From Carettochelys insculpta (lineage: Eukaryota > Chordata > Testudines > Carettochelyidae), in NCBI RefSeq assembly GCF_033958435.1, contig NC_134137.1:105162501-105226500 (forward strand): DNA of 64,000 nt, read 5' to 3'. Numbering within the stretch: position 1 is the first letter of the stretch; every line of letters begins with the position of its first letter. Both the position numbers and the translations under genes were made by a program. A model generated the notes under the pieces. It saw only the letters and a program-made list of their open reading frames with translations, was not told where the DNA came from and did no database searches. Below are positions 24,218 through 36,556 of the stretch, piece after piece.

Positions 24218-25079
24218 TATATCTTTAAACCATCGCATTACTTGACATATTTCCACATCCCCTTCCGGGAAACTGAACTAATAAGCACCCATTTTACACA
24301 TGATTCCTTCCTTTTCTCTCAAGCCCAGGCTTTCTAATTCAGTGGCTCTCAACTGTTTTGGGCTCAGGACCAATTAGTATATGTTTATGGCCTGTTATGG
24401 CCCAGTAAATAGTATGGGAGTGAAGGCCCTGGGATGCTTTCAGGCAGGTCCTACCCAGCCCTCACTCCATTATGATGGCTTCTGAAACTCCGGTACTGTG
24501 GGCTGGACCTAATTCTCTCTGGGATTGCAACTCCCACCCTCCCCACTACCCACTGTAACAATATAACCAATATGTTTTTTCTATAGCCATATTGAAAGCC
24601 CTTCCTCTACAAGCAGAATGAAAAGCAGCAGCCATTAACTGTCAAGCTACAAGTCACACTCATATTCCATCTCAACTTTGTTACAATAGTGTCACACCAA
24701 GCTGATAAGAGAGAGACCACACCCCAATGCCACCCATTGTCTCCAGATAAAGAAATATATATCAAGATGGGTAAAGAAAACTTAGTTAACTGCATTTTGT
24801 CTGGCAAGAAACTATCAATGACTGAGGTTGTGGAATCCCCACTCTATGATGATTGTCTTCAGTTTTCTACTGTTTTCTGTCTGATCTCTGTCTGGTTTGT
24901 AACTGTTTCTGTCTGCTGTATAATTAAGGTGGTATCACATGATTACTTAGGTAATTCTGCTAGAGTAGATTATGACTGGTTAGTAAAATAATATTCAAAT
25001 AATTGGTCAAGGTATAGCTAAAAAGGACTCAAGTTTCACTATTCAAATCACAACCTTCCGACATTCATAAACAGATGCC
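24218..25079. other. ABCC4 intron with a possible old repeat at 24345-24420
   Basis: 'agtggctctcaactgttttgg' resembles the start of a widespread hAT-type repeat, but no partner end was found. The rest is featureless. Confidence 0.3.
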
Positions 25080-25442
25080 TGAGGTACACCTTTCATATCA
25101 AATGGCAAAACTTCATCACAAATGAGGAGTTTTGGAACAGAGCAGGACAAGAACCAACTGACACTGAAATCAAGAGAAGAATGGGAATGGTTAGGCCACA
25201 TTCTCAGAAAACCATCACCCAGCATAGCCCATCAAGCTCTCACATGGAACCCACAAAGAAAACGCAAAAGAAGAAGATCTCAGGCAACATGGAGAAGGTC
25301 TACTGAGACTGAAGGACAACAGCTGGAGTACTCCTGAAGCCAGCTAAAAGTTTTGTCCCAAGACAGAGTGAAGTGGAGGAGACTTGTAAATGACCTATGC
25401 TTCACCTACACAAGGGTTAAGTAGTGGTAGTAGTAGTAGTAT
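25080..25442 (+). mobile_element. RTE-type LINE 3' end
   Basis: Plus-strand frame RSFGTEQDKNQLTLKSREEW, then EWLGHILRKP, HQALTWNPQRKRKRRRSQAT and WRRSTETEG. This is the C-terminus of RTE reverse transcriptases (W.GH.LRK..ALTWNPQGKR family pattern). It ends in a (TAG)n-type tail 'gtggtagtagtagtagtatt' at 25425-25442, typical of RTE 3' ends. 5' truncated. Confidence 0.7.
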
Positions 25443-26119
25443 TGTCCCTGAAGTGTTGAAGGGATAAATACATTTGTGCAGGTAACAAATTGGAATGGAT
25501 AAAGAAATTTGTGTGGGCAACACCACTGAAACAAATTGGTGTGAATGACATTGTGTAACTGTAGCATGACTCATTTAAATCAGGCCTATCAGACTCTCAT
25601 CATGATGGCGGGGCCACACATGAGTGGTGCTGGGACCCCAGAGGTTGTAGTATCTGCAGTAGGAAGGTAAGCCCAGCCTGCCCCATGGGATAGGAGCCAC
25701 TGGAGTGGCCATGAGATCCCTTTGAAACATTCTGGAAATACAGTTTTGAGGTCAGACCAATAGGATAAGAAATAAGGATGCCATTTTGAAAGGGCAAGGG
25801 AGGGGCAGCAACCATGTGTACCAGGATGCTATTCTTCCTGTTCCCCAATCAGAGAGTGAGAAGAAAGTACTCAGATTGTGAATCACTCCTCTCACCACCC
25901 AGGAATGAGAGAAATCTACAGAAGCTGCTTACTTTCCCCTCGCTCCCTGACAGTCAGGAGAATGGGAAGAACAAATGACACCCCTTCCCTCCTGAAATGG
26001 CACCCTTGGTGAGGATCCCTGTTCAACTGAATGTATGCTTACAGTGGTGCAGCTACAAAATACACAAGTAGGTAAGCTTCTATGGGAAGCAAGTCTATGA
26101 GGAAAAGCAACTGAAGACA
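25443..26119. other. Intron, possible unclassified repeat
   Basis: Mixed-composition sequence (25560-25870 moderately GC-rich). No family recognised. Confidence 0.3.
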
Positions 26120-27036
26120 GTCAGCAGTTTTTCTAAGAGACATTATTAAGGGCACAAAAGGAAATTATTCCACTCATAGGAAAGATAGGAAGTATGGCAA
26201 GAGGCCTCCCTGGCTTAATCCAGAGACTGTCAATGATCTAAAAATTGAAAAAGCTTTCTGACAAGTGGAAACTACATCAAGTTACAAGGGATCAATATAA
26301 ACAAATATTAAAAGTCTGTAGGGGCAAATTAGAAAGGCCAGGACACACAAGGAGCTCGAACTAGCTAGTGACATACAGAATAACATGAAAACATTCAAAA
26401 ATATATTAGAAGCAAGAGGAAGACAAAAAATAGGCCTGTTACTCAATAAACATGGAAAAATAGTAACAGAAAAAGTGGAAATGGCAGAGGTGCTTAATGA
26501 CTTCTTTGTTTCAGCTTTCACCCGAAAGGTTGGTGGCAATTGGACACTTAGCGAATGCCAATGAAAACTGCAAAGGTTCAGAATCTAACACAGGGAAAGA
26601 ACAAATTAAAGATACTTAGACAAGACAGGGCCTGATGGAAATACAACCTAGAATGGTCAAGGATCTGACTGAGGACATATCTGAGCCATTATCTATTAGC
26701 TAAGAAAAGGCATGGAAGACAGGAGAGATTCCAGGAGACAGGAAAAGGGCAAATATAGTGTCTTTCTATAGAAGGTAAGCAAGGACAATCCAAAGAATTA
26801 CACACCAGTCAACTCAACTTCTGTATCCAGAAACACAACAGAGCAAATAATTAAGGCATCAATTTGTAAACAGATAGAAGAAAATAAGATAATAAGGAAT
26901 AGTCAGCATAGGATTTGTCAAGAACAAATCATATAAAACCAAACTGATACCTTTCTTTGACAAATTAACAAGCCTTGTGAAGGCGGGCAGGAGTGGTTGC
27001 ATATCTACACCAGTGATTATGATATTATGAGACTCA
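26120..27036 (+). mobile_element. CR1/L2-type LINE ORF2 fragment, decayed
   Basis: Plus-strand relics from the endonuclease-RT junction and RT: KLSDKWKLHQVTRDQYKQIL with VCRGKLERPGH, then MAEVLNDFFVSAF-like sequence near 26490-26520, GPDGIQPRMVKDLTEDISEP near 26630-26690 and KTTEQIIKASI near 26830. This is the CR1-superfamily order. Stops and frameshifts throughout. Its right side is interrupted by MITE K2. Confidence 0.65.
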
Positions 27037-27038
27037 AT

Positions 27039-27729
27039 GGCTACGTCTACACGTGAAGCCAACATCGAAATAGCTTATTTCGATGTAGCAACGAAATAAC
27101 GTCTACACGTCCTCCAGGGCTGGCAACGTCGATGTTCAACTTCGACGTTGCGCGGAACCACATCGAAATAGGCGCTGCGAGGGAACGTCTACACGCCAAA
27201 GTAGCACACATCGAAATAAGGGTGCCAGGCACAGCTGCAGACAGGGTCACAGGGCGGACTCAACAGCAAGCCGCTCCCTTAAAGGGCCCCTCCCAGACAC
27301 AGTTGCACTAAACAACACAAGATCCACAGAGCCGACAACTGGTTGCAGACCCTGTGCCTGCAGCATGGATCCCCAGCTGCCACAGCAGCAGCCAGAAACC
27401 CTGGGCTAAGGGCTGCTGCCCACGGTGACCATAGAGCCCCGCAGGGGCTGGAGAGAGAGCATCTCTCAACCCCTCAGCTGATGGCCGCCATGGCGGACCC
27501 CGCTATTTCGAAGTTGCGGGACGCGCAACGACTACACGGTCCCTACTTCGACGTTGAACGTCGAAGTAGGGCGCTATTCCTATCCCCTCATGGGGTTAGT
27601 GACTTCGACGTCTCGCCACCTAACGTCGAAGTTAACTTCGAAATAGCGCCCGGCGCGTGTAGCCGTGACGGGCGCTATTTCGAAGTTAGTGCCGCTACTT
27701 CGAAGTAGCGTGCACGTGTAGACACGGCC
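27039..27729. mobile_element. Harbinger MITE derived from the 3.9-kb element (K2)
   Basis: 691 bp, termini ggctacgtctacacgtg and inverted ggccgtgtctacacgtgc, AAT on both sides (27036-27038, 27730-27732). Same structure as K1: transposase start codon at 27365 with a short MDPQ leader, then a junction to the Myb-side end. It differs from K1 by a ~20-bp gap near the left end, where the second 'catcgaaataggctatttcg' block is absent. Inserted in a CR1-type LINE. Confidence 0.87.
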
Positions 27730-27732
27730 AAT

Positions 27733-27902
27733 AATAGGAAAGAAACAGAAAACTCATTGCAGGTCATTTCCATGCCCAGTAAAGTCTGCAGAACCAAACA
27801 ATCAGCCCTTAACACCTGCAAGAATACACATCTTCCCACATTTTAAAAGTCCTAGCCACAAAGGCATGTAAAAGAAACTGAGCTGCTAATAACTGCATAA
27901 AC
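27733..27902. other. Intron right of K2
   Basis: Could continue the CR1-type LINE after the MITE, but I see no convincing protein match. Confidence 0.3.
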
Positions 27903-28059
27903 CAGGGTTTCCCAAACTTAAAACATTTGCATACCCCTTTCAGGACTTTGGCCTTATCAGTGTACCCCCAATTTTTAGTAATTTACTTTCTCCCACGTAC
28001 CCCTTGAAATCCTTTTGAGTACAACTAGTAGTACATGTACCAAACTTTGAAAAACACTG
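27903..28059. mobile_element. Short hAT-like TIR element
   Basis: Begins cagggtttcccaaactt and ends, inverted, cagtgtttttcaaagtttgg, the CAG(G/T)G..CAAA termini of hAT MITEs. An 8-bp target duplication could not be recognised confidently. Non-coding, 157 bp. Confidence 0.5.
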
Positions 28060-28780
28060 TTCCAAACATGCTCAAAAACACAGTATATTAATTCATTTTC
28101 ACTGCAGTGGTATCTCTTTATCAAAGGAAAAAGCAGAATTACCTAGTATTAGGTTATGTTTGGAAACTGGAAGTTTATCTGTAAGCAGAGACTGAAGAAT
28201 AAAATCTCCTCCTCTGGAGAAATTAAAATCTAACCGCTATCTTGCAAAAAGTTCTTTTTCCATTGTTTTCAAAGGGACAGAAGCCAAAGGCTACATAGCT
28301 AAGATGCTTTTTTTTCCCTCGGTGGTCACTGCCTCATATAGTTCCCCACAGGAATGAAGCCAAAGTGCTCCATGAGAAGATGATTGCCCACACTATCATC
28401 AGAGAGTAGTGAGAAGCTTGCGAGGAGCAGAGGTGCAGCCAGGGAGACTGAGGCCATCTTCCCTAAAGGCAACCAGTTACCTCAGTCCCCTTGAGAAAAA
28501 TGAGAAAACATGGTCATTTTGAAAAAGCAGGATGCAGAATTCTGTGCAATAGAACATTCTCCTCTCTACTGAGAAAGAAACTTTCAGTTACGAAGAGTAC
28601 TGAGGAAAAACCCACAATACTATTTTTCTTCAAGGTTAGCCAATGCACAACATTTCGGTGAATTTTCGTGGCAATAGGGTCACCATAGTTGACCTTTCAA
28701 AAAAGAGTTCACCCCTGAGAGGGAGTGTATCTGCACCAGTATCTACTAACTCACTTTGCATTAATGATCTACATATACTG
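28060..28780. other. ABCC4 intron, nothing recognised
   Basis: AT-rich sequence with no identified element. Confidence 0.45.
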
Positions 28781-29306
28781 CAGTAACACCCCACGTTACA
28801 CGGAGGGTAGCATTCCTCGCAACCCCCGTGTAACTCAAATTTCACGTAAGTCAGCTAAGGGGACCCCACCCTCCTCCTCCAAGCCTGTGGGAGCCAGAAG
28901 CCAGGTACCACAGTGCCTGGTCACTTTCCAGGCTCCCACCCAGCCACAGGGAGCCAGAGCCAGATGCATCAGTGTCTGATCAGTTTCCTGGCTCCCCACT
29001 GCTTGCGGGAGCTGGGAAACTGCACAGGTGCTGCTGCGCCTGGCTCTCAGCTCCTAGGGGGCTAAGGGGCATCCCCCGGCCTCCGTACTCCACCTTACCT
29101 CATCCTCCTGGCTGCCAGCTCCCTGGGAATGAGTGTCTTCCACCGCTCTCCCCTCCCCCCGCCCACCTCCCTCCTTCTCCGAGCCCCCAGGAGCCAGGCA
29201 CAGCAGCACCTGGTCAGTTTCCCAGCTCCCTGCTCCTGTTGGGGGCGGCACTCACATTAACCCGAGAAACGTGCAACTCGGCTGCACATATCTCGGGGGT
29301 TTACTG
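28781..29306. mobile_element. pogo/Tigger-like TIR element with GC-rich interior (T4)
   Basis: Left end cagtaacaccccacgttaca, right end inverted cagtaaacccccgagatatg; TA follows the right end and TG (probably a mutated TA) precedes the left. The inside is a GC-rich imperfect repeat of 'ctggctccca(g)ctcc'. Plus- and minus-strand frames here are low-complexity artefacts. Confidence 0.6.
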
Positions 29307-29327
29307 TATAACACATTCATACAACAT

Positions 29328-29625
29328 GGCCATGTCTACACTAGCCCAAAACTTCAAAATGGCCACGCAAATGGCCATTTCGAAGTTTCTAATGAAGCAC
29401 TGAAATACATATTCAGCGCCTCATTAGAATGCCGGCAGCTGGGGCACTTCGAAATTGACGCGGCTCACTGCCGCGTGGCTCATCCCGACGGGGCTCCTTT
29501 TCAAAAGGACACCAGCAACTTCGAAATCCCGTTATTCCTAATATGTATTTCAGCACTTCATTATAAACTTCAAAATGGCTATTTGCATAGTCATTTCGAA
29601 GTTTTGGGCTAGTGTAGACGTAGCC
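29328..29625. mobile_element. Harbinger-type MITE (C1)
   Basis: 298 bp; ends ggccatgtctacactagccc and inverted ggctacgtctacactagccc; CAT on both sides (29325-29327, 29626-29628). Contains 'aaaacttcgaaatggcc' near both ends and the 'tcattagaatgccggcagctg' block shared with C3, C4 and C2. It is not derived from the K/H family; only the outer termini are similar. Confidence 0.82.
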
Positions 29626-29628
29626 CAT

Positions 29629-30381
29629 GAGCTGGTAAATACTGATACAGATACATGCTTTCTCAGGGATGTCTTCTTTTTTTATATGGTAACCCTAGTT
29701 ACAAGGTAAGTTTGAACAGTCTTTATCACCATGTTATGAAGATCATTTGGAACCAAAAAAAGGTTTGAGACAGAATGTTAAAATTTCTTTAAAGGACCCA
29801 ATGCTTAATTCAATTTTAACTCAAACTAATTAATAGCTTTATAAAGTCTCAAAAAATCATTCTGTACTCAAAACCCAAGTGCTGTACCTTTGAGCAGGCT
29901 ATGCCAGCACTGAATCCCTGCTGCAACTCATGTCTCCATAGTAAAAAGAAGAATTTAGCCACAAAAATATAGTTGCAGCTCTGTGATAAATGAGGAATTT
30001 GAAATTAGCAGTAAATATTTAAACAACATTGTATAATTAATATATAGGTATTTGACATAAGATAATATAGCACATTACTCAACACAAACTTAAGAGACCT
30101 AGCTGTTGAATCTTAAAGGAAATACTTCTCTGTTATGTTTCTCTCCTGAAATATAATAGAAAGGAAGATGTGACACCTCCCAAATCCACATCCCAGAAAC
30201 ATAGGTTTACATTACTTTAGAGTACTGTAGTGTAATTCAGATATTTTCTGAAGCACTGCATACACATAAAGGCTATACTGCCTTCCAGAACAAGGTTATG
30301 CCATAGTAGTCCAAAATTCTACAAAGTACAACATAAAGTAAAACTCTGTTGGAGACTCTAAAATATCAATGGAGCAGTATA
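29629..30381. other. ABCC4 intron, nothing recognised
   Basis: AT-rich sequence between MITE C1 and the microsatellite. Confidence 0.5.
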
Positions 30382-30420
30382 ATACACGTGCGTGCACGCA
30401 CACGCACGCACACACACACC
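30382..30420. repeat. (CA)n / (GCAC)n microsatellite
   Basis: Alternating purine-pyrimidine run of CA, CG and GCAC units just downstream of the exon donor. Confidence 0.85.
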
Positions 30421-30456
30421 CCATTAAATTCAAAAAGTCTCAGTTTCTCAAAGTAC

Positions 30457-30706
30457 CTTGATTCGTTGGATACTGACCAGTGCCTCAGAGGCCTTCTCAA
30501 CAGCCACAGGGAAGAAAAGAGTGACAGTCAATCTCACTGCACCATACAGTGACATGGCCATAAATACCCGACTTGCAGAAATAACATTACCAAGTAGTAC
30601 ATATGTTACAAAAGTCACAAAAACCGTTATTTTGCTTGCAACAAAGAAAGATGCCAAGTTCAATCCTCGAAGATAGGAGCTTTTAAGAACCATGGAAATC
30701 TCATTC
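30457..30706 (-). CDS. ABCC4: ABCC4 exon, late membrane domain 1 helices
   Basis: 250 nt (one base plus 83 codons); acceptor TTTTTCAG, donor GTACTT. The peptide includes [40 protein letters not shown] and [20 protein letters not shown], ending ALVSIQRIK. These are the last two helices of the first ABC membrane domain plus the helix toward NBD1, close to human MRP4. It begins by completing the Arg codon split across the intron. Confidence 0.97.
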
Positions 30707-31120
30707 CTGAAAAATACAAAACAGTTTCAGAGCTAGCATTATAGTAAACCATTCACACAAGTTCACTCATGCCACAGACTTCTTTCAATAATACAAAAAT
30801 ATCCAGTTTCAGCATTTATTGTTAACTCTTGGAATTTTTTAATTGCTTTTATCCAAGGATGTGTGCCCTTATAAAAATGCAGTGAAGAATGACTGTTAAA
30901 ATAATAATGCATTTGGCAAATGGAAATAAAATTAAAAAAAAAAATAACCCCAGAGATTCTAAATAGGGCTTAGAACAATATTTGAATGCAAGGCTTTTCA
31001 TCAACCATAGGAAAGGGAAACTCTAACTCAGACTTTTTCACAAAGGAAATAAAGCAAAAGAAAGTGCTTTCTTTTATCTAATTTAATCAAGATACAAAGC
31101 ATCACTGTGGGAAACTGTGT
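30707..31120. other. ABCC4 intron, nothing recognised
   Basis: AT-rich intronic sequence. Confidence 0.5.
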
Positions 31121-31366
31121 CTGTGTCTACACTTGCCCCCAACTTCAAAGGGAGCATGGTAATCAGGGCCACAGGAGATTACTAATGAAGTGCTGTGTTG
31201 AATAGGCTAATTTTCCCCCACAGCAACTTCAAAGCATCAAGCTACACGCATGCTGGTACTTCGAAGTTTGACACTTTGACCCATTCACCGCAGCACTTCA
31301 TTGGTAATCTCCCATGGCCCTGATTACCATGCCCCCTTCCAGGTAGGGGGCAAGTGTAGACACAGC
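31121..31366. mobile_element. Palindromic Harbinger-type MITE
   Basis: About 246 bp; ends ctgtgtctacacttgccccc and inverted gctgtgtctacacttgcccc; inner inverted block 'gagcatggtaatcagggcc' / 'ggccctgattaccatgcccc'. The exact target duplication is ambiguous. Confidence 0.65.
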
Positions 31367-32430
31367 ATGTGACTTCTGTGAACAACTTATTTACTCTTTT
31401 TACTCTTTTACTTTTTTCTTAGTTTCCTCTTTCTAACTGTTTACTCTTGTTTAATTTCATACTTTGTGGGTTTGTTCTATGTAGTCAGAACATCCAGAAG
31501 TTCCCTGCCATTATCAGTCCTGGAGTTCAGCATTGGTTGACCATCCAGGCCACAGGTAGGTGGGTGGGTAGGGAAAGGAGAGGAGCAGCTGCCCTGGGGC
31601 CCGGTGATCTAAAATGTCTTGGGACTCCGGACCCTTTAAATCATCATCAGAGCCCGACACAGTTATGGTCAATAGACATCACACAGCTAAAAACTCACGC
31701 ATCTCTGGAAAAAACATACATGAGTTCACCTGCAGGATGCTGGTTCCAATTAATGTGTGTAGCTACCAGGTTGCCAGTTCTTCTGGCTGAATCTCAGGAC
31801 CCTCAATGTTCCCTGCTTTTGCTCCAGATCCTTCATTAGACTCAGGCCCTAGTGCTAAGCTTCTGCCTCTCTAGGACTGACAGCCATGACCCACACCTGC
31901 AATCTCGGTGCCAACTATTCTGCCAACCATTACACTAGGTGGTGCTTGGTAGACCAATTCAGGCTGTAGGAATACAAGGCTGTTCACCTAATTCCTCTCC
32001 CCATAGTAATCTGAAGGTTGCTGGAGCATATGTTTTCCAAACAAAAAAAATTTTTAATCTTCAGTTTCCACTTCTGAATTAGTCATTCAGTCTTCTGACC
32101 CACAGGTCATGGTCTGAAGCCTGGTTGTCATTAATTCTGGCAATTCTTTTCTCCATGTAATACGGTTGGAATAGTAATTCTGGGCAGAACTGGTCATATT
32201 CCAGCAGAATTGACACTGCACAACGGAAATAATGACCCCAACTATAGATACAAAATGATGGCAACAAAATTAGCTATTACCATTCAAGAGAGATCTTGGA
32301 ATCACTGCAGATAGGTCTTTGAAAACATCCACTTAGTGTGCAGCACAAGTCAAAAAACCAAACAGAATGATAGAAATCATTATCAAAGGGATGGAGAATA
32401 AGACAGACAATATTTGATTGCCTCCATATA
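31367..32430. other. ABCC4 intron, possible unclassified repeat at 31550-31880
   Basis: 31590-31670 ('gcagctgccctggggccc..') resembles a common GC-rich interspersed repeat; no family assigned. A single plus-strand frame there has no domain. Confidence 0.3.
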
Positions 32431-33095
32431 AATCCATGGCATGCCCACATCTTGAATACTGTGTATAGATGTGATCACCTCATCAAAAAAAAAGATATGT
32501 TGGCATTGGAAGAATTTCAGAAAAAGGCAACACAAATGATTAGGTGTTTGGAAAGGATGCTATATGAAGAGAGAGTAAAAAGACTGGGATATTTCAGTCC
32601 AGAAAAGAGGACACTAAGGGGAGATATGACAGAGGTCTAAAAAATCATGACAGATATGGAGAAAGCGAATAAGAAAAAGTTATTTACTTGTTCCCAAAAC
32701 AGAAAAATTAGGAACTACCAAATGAAAGTAACAGTAGCAGGTTTATGAACGAACAAAAGGAAGTCTTCCTTCACACAGCACTGAGTCAACCTGTGGAACT
32801 CCTTGCCAGAGGATGTTGTGAAGATCAAGACTTTATCATGGCTCAACAAAGAACTAGATACATTGATGGAGGTTGGGTCCATCACCACTTATTAACTAGG
32901 ATGGGTAAGAATAGTGTCTCTAGCCTCTGTTTGTCAGGGCTGAAAATGGAGGACAGGAGAGGGATCACTCAATAATTACCTGTTCTCCTCACTCCCTCTG
33001 GGGCATCTGGCATTGGCCACTATCAGAAGACAGGAAACTGAGGTAGATGGGCCTTTGGTCTGACCTGGTATGGCCGTTCTGCTGTTCTTAATATG
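32431..33095 (+). mobile_element. CR1-group LINE 3' end with turtle-type tail
   Basis: Relics LEEFQKKATQMIRCLERMLY and RLGYFSPEKRTLRGDMTEV, then NEQKEVFLHTALSQPVELLA and MEDRRGITQ. The 3' tail 'gatgggcctttggtctgacc..tatggccgttctgctgttctta' matches the tail I associate with PsCR1-type LINEs and their SINEs in turtles. Several frameshifts; 5' truncated. Confidence 0.65.
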
Positions 33096-33126
33096 TGACA
33101 ATTATTCTCTTCTGTGGCTGCTCCTT

Positions 33127-33413
33127 CACTAGCCCAAAACTTCGAAATGGCCATGCAAATGGCCATTACTTCAAAATCTCCTTATTCCTATTTGCTGTTA
33201 GGAATAGAGGGATTTCGAAGTTGGCAGGGTCCTTTTGAAAAGGAGCCCCATCTGGACGAGCCGCACAGCTGCGAGCCACGTCAATTTTGAAGTGCCGCAG
33301 CTGTTGGCATTCTAATGAGGCACTGAATATGTATTTCAGCGCTTCATTAGTAAACTTCGAAATGGCCATGCAAATGGCATGGCCATTAGTTTTGGGCTAA
33401 TGTAGACACGGCC
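33127..33413. mobile_element. Harbinger-type MITE, left end truncated (C4)
   Basis: Right end inverted ggccgtgtctacattagccc. The left end starts at 'actagcccaaaacttcgaaa' without the gtgtcta part. Interior blocks (tcattagaatgcc.., 'ggggctccttttcaaaagg') match C1 and C3. Confidence 0.7.
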
Positions 33414-34504
33414 TGTATGTTCTATTAAGCTTCTGTTTGAATTTACCTAATATAACTTCTATTAAGCTTACTACTAATTTTGTTTTCAATATCAAATCTT
33501 CTTCCAGTACTTAAGTGAATAAATAATCAGATTATTTTCTTTGACAGTTGGATACTAGTGCTAAAATTTTACTTGTGCAATTTTAACCCATGTGAAGGAC
33601 CACAATTAAATCAAAAAAGGCTGCAAGAGGGAAACCAAAGTGAAATATAACAATAACTCAGATAAGGTGTTATCATAAGGAAAGCCCAGGGTCCTGCTTG
33701 GCTCTGTTCTTGCTAGAGTGATTTACTCTTCTCAAGGCTCACTCTGGCATCCGAGGAGAATGCTAACCCATTGCAGGTCTCCCTGCACTTAGAAAGGTTG
33801 AGAAAAGAGCACTGACGGGGTGCAGGGAAAGACACAGAAGCTGTACCAAAGAGGAAGCCTGCATCTCCCACCACAGACATGTCGGTAACTTAATCAGCAA
33901 CAGTTAGAGGCACCTGAAGGAAAAGGCTTCCAGGAACTGAACACAGCTGGGAAACAATGAGGTCACAGTCCAGAGATCCAGCCCCAGGCTGAGTAAACTG
34001 CAGAGTTCCACTCTTGACAGAGGTACAGCAAAAGGCCTGTCACCTGATGGCTCCACTTCAGATGGAAACAAAAGGAGACAGGGTACAGCTTCGGAGGGGT
34101 TCTAGACTTACATTTAAGGTGAGAAAAGAAATCCCATGATATTCCTCAGAAAAAAGAATTTTGCAGTTTAAGGTCAGGAGAGTCAGCAAACAGGACCGCA
34201 AGGACCCTGATGGATATAGCTTCTTTGGCAATAAACCAAATGTGTAAACATGAAAAATGGTGATTCCACATTCACATGTAGGAGAAACCAAATAATAAAT
34301 ATTAAGAAATTTTCTCTGCCCTCAAGGTAAACTCATTCTGTTACCCTTTAGGTAGAGGTGACAAAAAAACCTACAAACCTGTACAAGGATTCTAGGAATT
34401 TCCTGCATTTCAAATACAAAAATAAGACACTTATTAATATATAAACACCTTAAATGAATTTAGAGCAACTACCACAGCATAAATTTCAGTGGAATACTGA
34501 TTAC
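33414..34504. other. ABCC4 intron, nothing recognised
   Basis: Intronic sequence with no identified element. Confidence 0.45.
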
Positions 34505-34630
34505 CTTCTTATATTGCTAACTAGTTCTGCAAATGATTTTTCCCAGGCATACATCTTTATTATCTTCATACCAGATATGACTTCACTCATTGTCCTAATT
34601 CTGACATCTGTAAAGGCTGCAGTTCTGCTC
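34505..34630 (-). CDS. ABCC4: ABCC4 exon, first intracellular coupling region
   Basis: 126 nt (one base, 41 codons, two bases); acceptor ATTGCAG, donor GTAATC. The peptide [20 protein letters not shown] continues [21 protein letters not shown]. The VRIRTM(S/N)E..KMYAWE segment is the conserved membrane-domain cytoplasmic stretch of ABCC proteins. The upstream neighbour exon lies 14.5 kb away across the repeat-loaded intron. Confidence 0.96.
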
Positions 34631-35050
34631 CTGCAATTAACAGAAAAGTTCTGAGATTCACAACAAAAAAGGCAGTTAAATTTATATTGTCACACTTACA
34701 AAGTACATTTGATGTTCCGTGAAAACTTGTGTTTAAGTGTTCTTAGCTACGCAGTTTCTAAGAAACAGCCTAGCATTTGTACGCATCAGGAAACTATGTA
34801 CCACTATATATAACACTGCAGGATTATACATCCTATACGTAAAAATAAAACATATTTTTGCCTGGGCAAGAATAACTGAGTAAGTAATGGCCAGAGTAAG
34901 AATATTTGCCAATAAAAGTAACTCTGAAAAGAAAATACCTCCTCAAAAGAGTAACATGCAACGGAAGAGAGATTTTTCAAATATATTTTAAAAGGTGAGG
35001 TCAGAAAAGGGAAGGAAAAATACTGGACATTCAAACAGTAAATAATCTGA
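34631..35050. other. Left part of the 14.5-kb ABCC4 intron
   Basis: AT-rich, nothing recognised before the nested MITE/Harbinger. Confidence 0.5.
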
Positions 35051-35457
35051 AGCTATGTCTACACAGCAGCATTATTTCAAAAAAAGCTATTCCAGAAGAG
35101 ATTTTTTCCAGAATAGCTTTGAACTAGCACATCTAAGCTACGTGTACACATGTATGCTACATCAAAATAGCTTATTTCGATGTAGCGATATCGAAATAAG
35201 CTATTTCGATGAATAGCGTCTACACATCCTCCAGGGCTGGTAACGTCAACGTTGGGCAGCACTACATCGAAGTAGGCGCTGCAGGGGAGCGTCTACATGC
35301 CAAAGCGGCACACATCGAAATAAGGGTGCCAGGAACAGCTGCAGACAGGGTCACAGGGCAGACTAGCACTTCCGGGGCAACGGCTAGCTGCTCCCTTAAA
35401 GTGCCTGCACAGCACGCAGTCTGCAGAGCCACAGGCACGCACACCCGTTGAAGCAGT

Positions 35458-36556
35458 ATGGACCCCCAGCAGCAGCAGCAGCAGCCGCCAGAGGTCCACA
35501 CAGCCGCCCCTGCAGGAGCAGTGCTTGGCCCGCTCAATGCTATGCAGAAGGCAGCTGACCACCTTTTATTCACAGAAGAGGAGCTGCCCCCAGGGGAGGA
35601 GGAAGCAGCCCCAGACCTTGCTGCCCTCCGCCCCCCCCCCCCCCCACACACACACGCTGCTGGCTGTGGAGCTACCCCACGAGCACTGACTGGTGGGAGC
35701 GGCTGGTGCTCGGCAAGTGGGACAACGAGCGCTGGCTCCAGAACTTTCACATGAGCCGGCAGACATTCCTGGAGCTCTGCGAGTGGCTCACCCCTGCACT
35801 CAGGCACCAGGACACCTTCATGCGGCGTGCCCTCAGTGTCGAGAAATGGGTCGGCATCGCTGTGTGGAAGCTGGCCACTCCAGACAGCTACCGATCTGTG
35901 GGGCAGGAGTTTGGCATGAGCAAGGCCACCGTCGGGGCTGTCCTCATGGAGGTAAGAGGACCCGGGGGGGGGGGAGCCCTGGGGTGGAGGGGAGCCCTGG
36001 GTTGGAGGGCAGCCCTGGGGGGAGGGCCAGACACACCCTGCACACCCCTCACTGGTGCTCTCCCATGTCCTTCCCCTGCAGGTCATCCACGCCATCAATG
36101 CCCTGCTCCTCCACAGGCTCATGCGGCTTGGGGACCCGGATGCTGCCATCGCGGGGTTTGTCAGCCTGGGCTTCCCAAATTGCTTCGGGGCTCTGGATGG
36201 GACCCATATCCCCATCCGTGCCCCAGAGCACAGCAGAGGATGCTTCCTGAACAGGAAGGGCTACCATTCTGTGGTCCTCCAGGCCTTGGTGGACAGCCGG
36301 GGCCGCTTCCTGGACATTTACGTTGGGTGGCCTGGCAGCACCCACGACGCCCGGGTGTTCAGGAATTCGGGCCTGTGCCGCTGGCTGGAGGCGGGGACCT
36401 ACATCCCCCAGTGGGAGATCCCTGTGGGGGACACCACCATGCCCCTCTGCTTCATCGCAGACGCAGCATACCCCCTCCGGCCCTGGCTCATGCACCCTTA
36501 CATGGGCCATCTCTCAGCCAGCCAGGAGCACTTCAACACGTGCTTGAACCATGCTG
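35458..36556 (+). pseudogene. Harbinger transposase, C-terminally deleted
   Basis: Starts at an ATG giving MDPQQQQQQPPE. The frame is lost at a C-run/CA repeat (35631-35655) and resumes with LGKWDNERWLQNFHMSRQTF and KWVGIAVWKLATPDSYRSVG (helix-turn-helix region). Exon 1 ends at 35951 (GAG|GTAAGA), followed by a 130-bp phase-0 GT-AG intron. Exon 2 from 36082 has the DDE domain: GALDGTH (first Asp 36196-36198), NRKGYHSVVLQALVDSRGRF and GSTHDARVF (second Asp 36346-36348). The third acidic residue is gone: homology stops after FNTCLNHA. Without it the nuclease cannot work. Confidence 0.88.
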
